Positions 56,505-64,000 of a stretch of 64,000 nucleotides of DNA are shown here, in pieces. The first letter of the stretch is position 1. The number at the start of each line of letters is the position of its first letter. The position numbers and the translations under genes were made by a program. Source of the stretch: Vandammella animalimorsus (GTDB lineage: Bacteria > Pseudomonadota > Gammaproteobacteria > Burkholderiales > Burkholderiaceae_C); assembly GCF_002285285.1 (NCBI RefSeq), contig NZ_NSJF01000006.1, positions 62,001 through 126,000 of the forward strand, written 5' to 3'. The notes under the pieces are model-generated. The model worked only from the letters and a program-made list of their open reading frames with translations. It did not search any database and was not told where the DNA came from.

Positions 56505-57515
56505 TTACTTCTTCTTGGCCTTGGCCGGGTCTTTCTGGCCTTCTTGCTGGCCGGCTGCGCCTTCGCCGCGCTTGGGCGCGGGCAGCGAGGCATCGACCTG
56601 ATCGACGCGGCCATCGCTGTTGCGGTCGACGCGCTGGAACATGCGCATGCCGCTTTGGACGAATTCCTCGGCCTCCAGGAAGTCGCTCTTGTCGGCGTCG
56701 AGGATGCCAAAGCGCACGCGCGCCTGGGTCATCTGCCGTGCCATGAGTTCGCTCACGCCTGCGTCAATGCGCAGATCGAACTCGGTGGCGTATTCGCCCA
56801 GGCTCAGGCGCCCGTCGCCATTGACGTCGGTGCGCTTGAATTGCTCTTCGCGCACTTTGTCAAACTCCTCGCGCGTGAGCTTGCCATCGCGGTTGAGGTC
56901 GTACAAGGCCATCATGCCAGCCTTGCTGTGATTGGTGGGCATGGCCAGCATGTTGGGGCGCTGCTGGCCTTGGCCTTTCTCGGCCTTGTCGCCATGGCCA
57001 TGCGCTTGGCCTTGGCCCTGTTTGCTGGCAGAGAGCTTCTCCGGCAACTTGCCCTGCGCGAAGGCGGCGAAGGCGCGCTCGCTGGCCTGGTCGTAGCGGC
57101 TGCGGCTGACGTGGCTTTGCCCCTCGCCGGCCAGGGAGTTGAAGCGCACCAGCGTCATGCGGTCGATTTCTGCGCGATCGGCCACCATGCCGGCTTGCAG
57201 ACGCTGTTGGAATTCGCTCACGTACTCCTGAATGTCGATCTTGCCGTCGCGGTTGGCATCGACGCGCTGGAAGTGCTCCATGCGCTGGGCGCGCACCTCC
57301 TCGGCAGTGACAGCGCCATCCTTGTTGCCATCCATGACCTGGATGTATTCACCAATGTCATTGCCATGGCCGACGGAGGCTGCGGGCCGGCTGCCCTGTA
57401 CGGGGGTGGCCTGCTTGTGCTGCTCGGCCGGGGCCTGCGGCTGGGTGCTGGCGCAAGCGGCCAGCAACATGGGCAGCAAGGCGAGGGCAAGGTGACTTGG
57501 TTTGCGTGTGGGCAT
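56505..57515 (-). CDS. EF-hand lipoprotein with six calcium-loop motifs
   Basis: 336 residues from the ATG at 57515 (AAGGAG upstream). Lipoprotein signal ends LLAACAST. Six loops fit the DxDxDG EF-hand: DGNKDGAVTAEE, DANRDGKIDIQE, DLNRDGKLTREE, DVNGDGRLSLGE, DADKSDFLEAEE and DRNSDGRVDQVD; the fifth has Asp in place of the central glycine. A Gln/His-rich linker (QGQGQAHGHGDKAEKGQGQQ) separates pairs. It probably binds calcium or another divalent cation in the periplasm; the role is unknown. Confidence 0.88.
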   Translation of the reverse strand: MPTRKPSHLALALLPMLLAACASTQPQAPAEQHKQATPVQGSRPAASVGHGNDIGEYIQVMDGNKDGAVTAEEVRAQRMEHFQRVDANRDGKIDIQEYVSEFQQRLQAGMVADRAEIDRMTLVRFNSLAGEGQSHVSRSRYDQASERAFAAFAQGKLPEKLSASKQGQGQAHGHGDKAEKGQGQQRPNMLAMPTNHSKAGMMALYDLNRDGKLTREEFDKVREEQFKRTDVNGDGRLSLGEYATEFDLRIDAGVSELMARQMTQARVRFGILDADKSDFLEAEEFVQSGMRMFQRVDRNSDGRVDQVDASLPAPKRGEGAAGQQEGQKDPAKAKKK

Positions 57516-57951
57516 GGCTGTAGAACTCCTTGTCGTTGATGGAAAAACTGTGTCGCAACCGGCAGCGTTGCCACCTGGGCTGCTGGCCTTTCGGCCTGTC
57601 CTCAAACTCCTCGCGCCACACCTGGGGTTGTTGAGATGCTTAGTGTTGCAGCGGTGTTTTCGGTCAAAACCCGCTTTGCAGGCCAAATCTCAACACCCCC
57701 TTGTCCGAGGCATGGCGCTACGAGCGGTGCGAGGCGCTTGGGAGGACAGGAAAAGCAGGCGTTTATTTTTCAAATTGTACAGAACAATATCAATGCTTAT
57801 TCTCATTTGTATTTTTGAGCATTGAGCGCTGGCTCCGCAAGCTCAAAAGACCAAGCTGCGCGGCGCATGCGGGTTTTGCAGGAATGCTTCTGCACAAGCA
57901 GCCTGCCAAAATGGCTGGGCACACCACAACTGTAACGGAGCGCATCTTGCC
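57516..57951. other. 436-base spacer between EF-hand gene and acyltransferase
   Basis: Contains repeat copy C (57624-57700) and an A/T-rich region (about 57765-57825) that could promote the acyltransferase. A Fur-like half site, AATGCTTATTCTCATT (57792-57807), lies there. No coding gene is supported. Confidence 0.55.
57624..57700 (+). repeat. Dispersed intergenic repeat, copy C
   Basis: 77 bases from GGGGTTGTTGAGATG to AATCTCAACACCCCC, with GTGTTGCAGCGGTG and TTTTCGGTCAAAACC between. Near-complementary ends and a central palindrome TTTTCGGTCAAAA suggest a hairpin or a small mobile element. Orientation as copy B. Confidence 0.65.
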
Positions 57952-59055
57952 ATGTCTGGTGCCCCGCCCGATTCCACACAGTCGCTCATTGGCAGCGTTG
58001 CAGAGCGGCCTGTTCACAGCGTCTGGATCGACAACGCCCGGCTGCTGGCCTGCGCCGCCGTGGTGCTGCTGCACGTGGCTGCCAGCGCCGTGGTCTATGC
58101 ACCGCTGGGCTCGGCAGACTGGTGGGCCGGCAATGCCTGGGATGCGGCCATGCGATGGAGCGTGCCGGTGTTCGTCATGCTCAGCGGCTGCCTGCTGCTC
58201 ACGCCGCACAGCGCCGCTGCCAGTTGGCAGGCGCAACGCCGGCGCATGGCACGTGTGCTGGCGCCGCTGCTGTTCTGGGGCCTGTTCTACAACGCATGGC
58301 TGTTGCTGCAGCAGGCCCAGCTGCCAAGCAGCCTGAGTGCGGCCTGGCAGGCTCTGGCGGCCGGCCTGGCGCGATCCTGGCTGGCTGGCGCGCCGCACTT
58401 TCACCTGTGGTTTCTGAGCATGCTGGCCGGGCTGTACCTGCTCACCCCCTGGCTTTCGCGCCACAGCGCTGCCATGCCTACGGCACAGCGTCGCGCCCTT
58501 TCCTTGGCCCTGCTGGCCATTGCCGCCATGCTGAGCTTGGTGCAGCACGGTGGCCTGCGCCTGCTGCCAGCGCTGTTCTTCACCCTCTGGCTGCCTTTTC
58601 TGGGCTACTACCTGTATGGCAGTACGCTGCAGCAGGCACCAGCAACGGCGCCGCGCCGGTCGGCCGCAGCGCCGCTGCTGTTTGGCTTGGCCATGTTGGC
58701 CACCATGTTTGGCCTGTATGCCGTAGCGCTGCGCCATGGCCTGGCTGCCGGCCTGTACTTTTACGATTACTTCAGCCCCGGCGTCATCGCCATGTCGCTG
58801 GCGGCAGTGCATCTGCTGCGCCGCCTACAGCGCCCCTTACTGGGCAGAGCAACCAGTGCCGTGGCACGCCACACGCTGGGCATTTACCTGCTGCACCCGC
58901 TGGTGCTCGACGCCATCGGCAGCTATCGCCTGCTGCGCCCCGACGCGCTGACGCAATGGGCATTCATCCCGCTGGTTGCAGCCTGCACGCTGCTGATCTC
59001 ACTGCTGCTCAGCGCCCTGCTGGCCCGCCTGCCAGGCCTGCGCTGCGTGGTGTGA
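57952..59055 (+). CDS. Acyltransferase 3 family membrane protein
   Basis: 367 residues with about ten membrane helices. The N-terminus holds WIDNARLLACAAVVLLHVAA, where the conserved His of the family is preserved, and the barrel-like order of helices fits OafA/WecH-type O-acyltransferases that modify sugars or glycans at the inner membrane. The partner substrate is not evident. A Fur-like half site upstream and a fused FecI-FecR gene 113 bases downstream on the same strand hint at iron-linked expression, which is weak. Confidence 0.88.
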   Translation: MSGAPPDSTQSLIGSVAERPVHSVWIDNARLLACAAVVLLHVAASAVVYAPLGSADWWAGNAWDAAMRWSVPVFVMLSGCLLLTPHSAAASWQAQRRRMARVLAPLLFWGLFYNAWLLLQQAQLPSSLSAAWQALAAGLARSWLAGAPHFHLWFLSMLAGLYLLTPWLSRHSAAMPTAQRRALSLALLAIAAMLSLVQHGGLRLLPALFFTLWLPFLGYYLYGSTLQQAPATAPRRSAAAPLLFGLAMLATMFGLYAVALRHGLAAGLYFYDYFSPGVIAMSLAAVHLLRRLQRPLLGRATSAVARHTLGIYLLHPLVLDAIGSYRLLRPDALTQWAFIPLVAACTLLISLLLSALLARLPGLRCVV

Positions 59056-59143
59056 GCCAGCCCCTCTCAGGGCTTTCCTGCCCCTCTGGCCTTCTGCGCA
59101 GCGCTGCAGCCCCGGCCATCCCAGGCAAAAAACAGACATAGAA

Positions 59144-59160
59144 TCAAGAACGATTCTCAT
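59144..59160. promoter_or_regulatory. Possible Fur box upstream of the FecI-FecR fusion
   Basis: TCAAGAACGATTCTCAT matches 11 of 16 positions of the AATGATAATCATTATC model on the minus strand (GATGAGAATCGTTCTT) and ends eight bases before the ATG, so it would block initiation. Confidence 0.5.
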
Positions 59161-59168
59161 CCCTGAAA

Positions 59169-60677
59169 ATGCTTGGCGCCCACCCCACCTCCCCACAGCC
59201 CATGACTGCCGGCGCAGCGCTGGCGGTGTTTGGCCAGCACTATGAAGGCCTGGTGCGCTTTTTGCGCCAGCGCACTGGCTGCAGCGATGCCGCGCACGAG
59301 CTGGCGCACGAGACCTGGCTGCGCCTGGTCGTGCGTGCCGATGCCAACAGCGCCCAAGACAGCCCTTGCAGCACAGCACAGCCCATACTGGCTGGCCGCT
59401 GGCCCGAGGAGGCAGGCGCTGCCGCCCAACACGATTCGGCTCGGGCCTATATCTATGCCGTAGGCGCACGGCTGGCGCTCAACCGCCTGCGCGATCAGGG
59501 CAGGCAACAGCAGTGGATCGAAGTGGCCGGGCAGGAAGATACCGAGCAGCCCTGCCACTGGCCACAAACTCACGCCAACCCGGCCCGCGCCCATGAGTTG
59601 CGCCAGGCCTTGGCTGCGATCGACCAGCACCTGGGCCAGCTGGGCCAGCGTCAGCGCCAGGTGTTGTTGGCCCATCGGCTCGATGGCCTGCCCCAGGCCG
59701 AGCTGGCGCAGCAGCACGGCGTCTCCATCAAAACCATTGAGCGCGACATTGCCGCAGGCATGGCGGCCATTGAAGCTGCGCTGTACCAATGGCGTGGCGA
59801 AGCGCCAGCGACGCTGACTGCGCCCAAAGCCTCAGCCTCAGGCGCAACAGCCACGGCACCCCAGCCCACCATGTCAACCGCGCGCCGCCACGGCGGGCGG
59901 CGCCAAGCGCTTTCTGCCCTTCTGGGGCTGGGTGCGATGGGCGGACTGGCGCTCTTGCTGCGCCCCTGGCTGCTGCGCCAGGGCGGGCTGGGCGCGCCGC
60001 AATGGACGCTGGCGCTGGACAGCGGCATCGGTCAACTGCAGCGGCAAGATCTGCCCGACGGCAGCCAGCTCACGCTGGATGCCGCCAGTCACGTAGTGCT
60101 GCGCTATTTCAGCACCGAGCGCCAGGCCCAGCTGCACCGTGGCAGCGCCTTCTTCGCCGTCGCGCCCGATGCGCAGCGCCCCTTCACCGTGCATACCACG
60201 CTGGCCCACATCACCGTACTGGGCACCCGATTTGGCGTGGAGTGGCAAGGCACGCCCCAGTCACCACAGCTGCGCATCGCCGTGCAAAGCGGCCAGGTGC
60301 GAGTGCAGCCGCTGCCTGGCTCCCCCGATCAGCCCCGTCCTGCCCCCTTGCTGCTGGGCGCGGGCCAGCAAGTCATGATCGATGCCCATGGCCAGGCCCA
60401 CCACACCCAGCTGGAGCGCCCCGAGGACGCGGCCGCCTGGCAGCACGGTTGGCTGCTCTTTGACGGCGAGCCACTGGCCGCGGCTGCGCAGCGCCTGGCG
60501 CGCTACCACCACGCCCCCATTCGCGTTGCCCCAGGCGCCGCTGCATTGCCGGTGCTCGGTCGCGTGCGCATCGCCATGGCCTACGAGTGGTTGCGCCTGC
60601 TGCCCCAATCCCTGCCCGTGCGCGTCCAACGCGCCAGCGACGGCGGCATCGACATCCTGCCCGCGCCGCAGGGCTGA
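59169..60677 (+). CDS. Fused ECF sigma factor / FecR-like transmembrane protein
   Basis: 502 residues in one frame. Sigma region 2 occupies about 15-115 (FGQHYEGLVRFLRQRTGCSD, AHETWLRLV, AVGARLALNRLRDQGR) with a roughly 30-residue insertion in it. Region 4 is about 145-210 (LGQRQRQVLLAHRLDGLPQA, QHGVSIKTIERDIAAGMAAI). A 30-residue Ala/Thr-rich linker leads to a membrane helix at 247-266, preceded by twin Arg (GGRRQALSALLGLG). The FecR periplasmic domain (270-502: LPDGSQLTLDAASHVVLRYF, VLGTRFGVEW) follows. The FecR cytoplasmic anti-sigma domain seen in the protein at 46281-47354 is missing. Pseudomonas putida IutY is the known precedent for a sigma/anti-sigma hybrid. No receptor is adjacent. 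Confidence 0.9.
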   Translation: MLGAHPTSPQPMTAGAALAVFGQHYEGLVRFLRQRTGCSDAAHELAHETWLRLVVRADANSAQDSPCSTAQPILAGRWPEEAGAAAQHDSARAYIYAVGARLALNRLRDQGRQQQWIEVAGQEDTEQPCHWPQTHANPARAHELRQALAAIDQHLGQLGQRQRQVLLAHRLDGLPQAELAQQHGVSIKTIERDIAAGMAAIEAALYQWRGEAPATLTAPKASASGATATAPQPTMSTARRHGGRRQALSALLGLGAMGGLALLLRPWLLRQGGLGAPQWTLALDSGIGQLQRQDLPDGSQLTLDAASHVVLRYFSTERQAQLHRGSAFFAVAPDAQRPFTVHTTLAHITVLGTRFGVEWQGTPQSPQLRIAVQSGQVRVQPLPGSPDQPRPAPLLLGAGQQVMIDAHGQAHHTQLERPEDAAAWQHGWLLFDGEPLAAAAQRLARYHHAPIRVAPGAAALPVLGRVRIAMAYEWLRLLPQSLPVRVQRASDGGIDILPAPQG

Positions 60678-60778
60678 TGCGGCGCCAGAGAAGAGCATCC
60701 CCATTGCCAAGGGCTCGCGCCTGAGCGCCCTTGCCTACAATCGCGCGCTGTGACTCAACGCCCCATCAAAAGAACGAT

Positions 60779-62278
60779 ATGAAAGACGGTGAACGCTTGG
60801 CCGCTGTGGATCTGGGCTCCAACAGCTTCCGGCTGGAAATCAGCATCCTGCACAACGGCCACCTGCAGCGCGTGGACTATTTGAAGGAAACCGTACGCCA
60901 AGGCGCAGGGCTCGACGCCGACAGCTGCCTGGACGAAGCGGCCATGCAGCGCGGCTGGCAATGCCTGGCGCGCTTTGGCGAGCGGCTGCGCGACTTTGCC
61001 CCCAACCAAGTACGGGCGCTGGCCACACAAACCCTGCGCGAGGCGCGTAACCGCGCGCAATTTCTCGAACGCGGCGAACAACTGCTGGGCCACCCCATCG
61101 AAGTCATCTCCGGCCAGGAGGAAGCGCGCCTGATTTACCAGGGCGTGACCTATCTGCTGCCGCGCAACGTGCAGGAGCAGCGCCTGGTGATCGACATCGG
61201 CGGGCGCTCCACCGAGCTGATCGCCGGCATCGGCCAAACGCCCCTGGAGGCCGTGTCCTTCCCCTTCGGCAGCGTTTCCTGGTCACAGCGCTTCTTCAGC
61301 GACGGGCGCCTGAGCGCCAAGGCCTTCGCCAAAGCCGAGCTGGCCGCCAGCGCCATCATTGAGGAGCACCTGGCGCGCTTTGCCCGCTACCCGCGCGAAT
61401 GCGTCTATGGCGCATCGGGCACCATGGGCGCGGTGGCGCAAATCCTGCATCAACTCGGCGACGCACCACAAACCATCACCCGCAGCAGCGCCGAGCAGCT
61501 CAAGGCCAGGCTGATTGCTGCCCAGCACGTGGATCGGCTGTGCTTTGAAGGTTTGCGCGAAGACCGCAAGCCCGTCATCGGCGGCGGCATTTCCGTGCTG
61601 CTGGCATTGATGCAAATGCTGGACATCGAGCGCATGCAAATCTCCGACGGCGCCCTGCGCCAGGGCGCGCTGCTGGACCTGATCCAACGCGATGACCACG
61701 ACGCCAAGCAGCGCGACATCCGCCACAACTCCGTGGCCAGCCTGCTGCAGCGCTTCGGCTACGACCGCCAGCAAGGCCAGCGCGTGGCCGAAGCGGCCAC
61801 GCACATCTGGGCCGCGCTGGACCCCGGCCACTGGGGCCAGGACGATCTGCAGGTGCTGCAATGGGCCGCGCAGCTGCACGAAATCGGCATCAGCATCGCC
61901 TATGAGCGCTTTCACCACCACGGCGCCTACATCCTGCGCCATGGCGATTGCCCGGGTTTTCTGCCCTCCGAACGCGAGCGCCTGGCGCGGCTGATCGTAG
62001 GGCATCGGGGCAAGCTCAAAAAAGTCGCCGAGGACATCAGCGGCCAGCCCGTCTTCACCCGCCAGCTGCTGTGCCTGCGCCTGGCCGCCCTGCTCTGCCA
62101 CGCCCGCCAGCGCCCCCAGCTGGACACGCTGCAGTGGACGCTGCGCAAAAACGGGGCTCTGCGGCTGAGCCTGCCGCAAGCCTGGGCGCAACAACACCCG
62201 CGCTCTTTCTATCTCCTGCAGGAAGAAGCCGCCGCCTGGGACAAATTCGGCCTGCACATCGCCATAGAGGCCCAATGA
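60779..62278 (+). CDS. ppx: Exopolyphosphatase / pppGpp phosphohydrolase family protein
   Basis: 499 residues from the ATG at 60779 (MKDGERLAAVDLGSNSFRLE). The ASKHA fold shows DLGSNSFRLEI, the activity loop with SGQEEARLIYQGV and phosphate-binding VIDIGGRSTELIAG, then YGASGTMGA. A C-terminal HD-like helical part (HEIGISIAYERFHHHGAYIL, IVGHRGK) is present, as in Ppx and GppA. It hydrolyses polyphosphate chains or pppGpp; sequence alone does not decide. It starts 102 bases after the sigma/FecR fusion and may be co-transcribed. Confidence 0.95.
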   Translation: MKDGERLAAVDLGSNSFRLEISILHNGHLQRVDYLKETVRQGAGLDADSCLDEAAMQRGWQCLARFGERLRDFAPNQVRALATQTLREARNRAQFLERGEQLLGHPIEVISGQEEARLIYQGVTYLLPRNVQEQRLVIDIGGRSTELIAGIGQTPLEAVSFPFGSVSWSQRFFSDGRLSAKAFAKAELAASAIIEEHLARFARYPRECVYGASGTMGAVAQILHQLGDAPQTITRSSAEQLKARLIAAQHVDRLCFEGLREDRKPVIGGGISVLLALMQMLDIERMQISDGALRQGALLDLIQRDDHDAKQRDIRHNSVASLLQRFGYDRQQGQRVAEAATHIWAALDPGHWGQDDLQVLQWAAQLHEIGISIAYERFHHHGAYILRHGDCPGFLPSERERLARLIVGHRGKLKKVAEDISGQPVFTRQLLCLRLAALLCHARQRPQLDTLQWTLRKNGALRLSLPQAWAQQHPRSFYLLQEEAAAWDKFGLHIAIEAQ

Positions 62279-62329
62279 TGCAGTGATGGCGCGCCCGCCT
62301 CCAGCCCTCCCCCACCTGAAAGGATCCCC

Positions 62330-62740
62330 ATGTTCAATCACATCATGCTTGGCTCCAACGACATCGATCGCTCCCAGCGTTTTTACGATGCCGTGCTCGG
62401 CGTGCTTGGCGCGGCTGCGGCCACGCGCAATCAAGCAGCCAGTGGCCAATGGCGCTTGTTCTACCGCCACGATGGCGGCACCTTCGCCCTGACCGAGCCA
62501 CTCAACGGCCAGCCAGCCACGGCCGCCAACGGCGGCACCATCGGCTTCAAATGCCAATCGCCTGAGCAGGTGCAGGCCTTCCACGACGCCGCTGTGGCCC
62601 ATGGCGGCCAATCTGTCGAAGACCCTCCCGGCCTGCGCGACACCCCCATGGGCCCGCTGTACCTGGCCTACGTGCGCGACCCCGACGGCCACAAGCTCTG
62701 CGCCATCCACCGCCCTGCCGCCGCGCCGGCCAAGGGCTGA
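62330..62740 (+). CDS. VOC-superfamily (glyoxalase-like) protein
   Basis: 136 residues. Two beta-alpha-beta-beta-beta modules: FNHIMLGSNDIDRSQRFYDA and then a C-terminal LYLAYVRDPDGHKLCAIH. His4 is a usual metal ligand, but the C-terminal module has Leu-Cys where many members have Ile-Glu, so metal binding may differ. Function is unknown; relatives act in detoxification or antibiotic resistance. AAAGGATCCCC is upstream. Confidence 0.9.
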   Translation: MFNHIMLGSNDIDRSQRFYDAVLGVLGAAAATRNQAASGQWRLFYRHDGGTFALTEPLNGQPATAANGGTIGFKCQSPEQVQAFHDAAVAHGGQSVEDPPGLRDTPMGPLYLAYVRDPDGHKLCAIHRPAAAPAKG

Positions 62741-62746
62741 GCCCGC

Positions 62747-63624
62747 TCAGCCAATCTCCAGGCCTTTGCTGCCGTTGCGGATGCTGCCCTCCAAGCCCAT
62801 CTGGCGCAGCGCCGCCTTGGCATCGTGCATGCGGGCGTTGAGCTCCTGCGTGTTGCCGGTCTTGACCGCATCCACGTAGATGCCCAGTTGCAGGCTGCCC
62901 ATCCAGTACAGGGTTTCGGCCATGCGCTGCTTCTGGGCCGCATCCATGCCGGCCACGCTCTGTTCGCCGGCCATGGCCGTCTGCAGCTGCTTGACCAGTG
63001 GCTGCATGCTCAAGCGATTCAAGTCCTGCTGCTGGGCGATGCCATAGTTCACCAGCACCCAGAAGGCCATGGCCGTGGCCAGGCTGTGCGGCTCATAGCC
63101 ATCGGCGCGCAGCGCCTGATGCACCTGCTGCACGAAGCCAGCCTGCTGCAAGCCTTGCAGGCGCTGCTCGGCCTGGGCATCCAGGCGCCCTTGCTGGCGC
63201 AGGTAGTCGCGCAGCGATTGCACCATCTCGCCACTGACTTGCCGGGCCACGGCCTCGCTGTGCTGGTAGCGGTGCGCGTCGGGCCGCGCCGGGCGCTTGG
63301 CGCTGCCCATCGCCTTGCCTGGCTTGGCCGCGCCATAGAGCTGCCGGTACTGCGCGCTGCCTTCTGCCTGGGGCTTGCGCGCTTGGTGCCTGCGGCGGTT
63401 TTGTTCGTTGAGCAGCTTGTTCTGCTCCAGCGTGCGCCGATAGGCATCCTCAATCATCCAGGTCGGGTTGATGTAGGCGTCCACATACGCCTGCGCAGGC
63501 TGCAGCGGCAGGGTCAGCGCCAAGCCCAGGGCCAGCGCAGCCGCCTGCTGCCGCCTGCACGTTTGCTCTGGGTGACAGCCCTGGCTTCGACGACATGGCC
63601 GCGCGCTTGAAGTGCTTCTTGCAT
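62747..63624 (-). pseudogene. Secreted protein (DUF6683-like) with an apparent frameshift in its signal region
   Basis: The body (about 258 residues, from 63523 down to 62747) has YVDAYINPTWMIEDAYRRTL and AFWVLVNYGIAQQQDLNRL, which I tentatively place in DUF6683. In its own frame there is no ATG or GTG upstream, only a TTG at 63523 inside the hydrophobic run ALALGLALTLPLQPAQA. An ATG at 63624 with an excellent GAGGAGG ribosome site opens MQEALQARGHVVEAR...SKRAGG in another frame. One base added within the GCAGGCGGCAGCAGGCGGC region (about 63547-63566) would join them into a normal signal peptide. Either the sequence has an error there or the gene is damaged. Confidence 0.6.
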
Positions 63625-63739
63625 GATGTGTCCCTCCTCGGCTTGACGATCAAGAGCCTGCCATTGTCTCTGCACTGGGCTTGTGCCGGGCATCATTTAC
63701 ACTGCCCGTTCCTTTTAATTAGCCTAGGAGGCTCTTGCC

Positions 63740-64000
63740 ATGAAACCCATTCAATTGATTGCCCTGACTGCCTTGGCTGCAGCCCTGACTGCCTGCGGCA
63801 GCGCCCGCAAACCGGCCGAGCCGCAGCAGGAAATTGCCAACGTGCCCGTCAGCCCGACCCAAGCCACCGATGGCGTGCTCATCGGCCCCAAGGGCATGAC
63901 GCTCTACACCTTCGCCAAGGACAAGGCGCACAGCGGCACCTCGGTGTGCAATGACCAGTGCGCCATCAACTGGCCGCCACTGGGCGTGGACAGCAAGGCC
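63740..64000 (+). CDS. COG4315-type lipoprotein, cut by the window end
   Basis: 87 residues are visible. Lipoprotein signal MKPIQLIALTALAAALTACG with lipobox LTAC; the start has TAGGAGG upstream. Then VLIGPKGMTLYTFAKDKAHS and SVCNDQCAINWPPL, the repeated unit of the COG4315 secreted-repeat family. The family usually has two such units, so the second probably lies beyond the window. Function is unknown; the two cysteines probably form a disulfide. Confidence 0.88.
   Translation, partial: MKPIQLIALTALAAALTACGSARKPAEPQQEIANVPVSPTQATDGVLIGPKGMTLYTFAKDKAHSGTSVCNDQCAINWPPLGVDSKA

Overview
The window is high-GC DNA with long open frames, strong Shine-Dalgarno sites and gene content typical of a betaproteobacterium. 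My best inference is a Comamonadaceae-like member of the Burkholderiales, because of the liv, bkd and hmg content, the DUF3325/PepSY/DUF3649 iron cassette and full-length PutA. No rRNA, tRNA or CRISPR array was seen, so the assignment rests on protein resemblance only. Much of the window serves amino-acid use: branched-chain uptake (livKHMGF, 1596-6634), branched-chain oxo-acid dehydrogenase (bkdA1-bkdA2-bkdB-lpdV, 50433-55547), proline oxidation (putA, 8237-12235) and homogentisate breakdown (hmgA and fahA with a divergent LysR regulator, 26140-30168).

Layout. 31-1407: an unrecognised protein beside a broken paralog. 1596-6634: liv transporter on the minus strand. 7005-8140: tandem secreted DUF4124-like paralogs. 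8237-12235: putA, with a three-unit 22-bp-phased repeat upstream. 12474-16381: two divergent PepSY proteins and a two-component system. 16752-19578: a TonB receptor with a CxxC plug motif, overlapped by a TlpA-like thioredoxin. 19746-24873: DUF455, gamma carbonic anhydrase, hslO and a Zn/Cd P-type ATPase. 24966-31895: CsgG-like lipoprotein, homogentisate block and katA. 32031-38363: CDF transporter, AlkB-like enzyme, ABC exporter and Kef antiporter. 38644-42706: a vapBC pair coupled to thrC, an untracked 48-residue membrane protein and a Na/Pi symporter. 42897-49912: siderophore receptor, fecI and fecR facing a DUF3325/PepSY reductase/DUF3649 operon with a Fur box. 50433-55547: bkd operon. 55771-56338: parD with a frameshifted parE. 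56505-64000: EF-hand lipoprotein, acyltransferase, a fused ECF sigma/FecR protein, ppx, a VOC protein, a frameshifted secreted protein and the start of a COG4315 lipoprotein.

Iron and surface sensing recur. There is one classical receptor-FecI-FecR system. A second ECF sigma domain is fused in one chain to a FecR-like membrane and periplasmic segment that lacks the usual FecR cytoplasmic domain. Fur-like palindromes lie beside several of these genes. The strongest candidates for something little described are that sigma/anti-sigma fusion (59169-60677), the cysteine-motif TonB receptor with its overlapping thioredoxin (16752-19578), and a dispersed intergenic repeat seen three times (19621, 40992, 57624).
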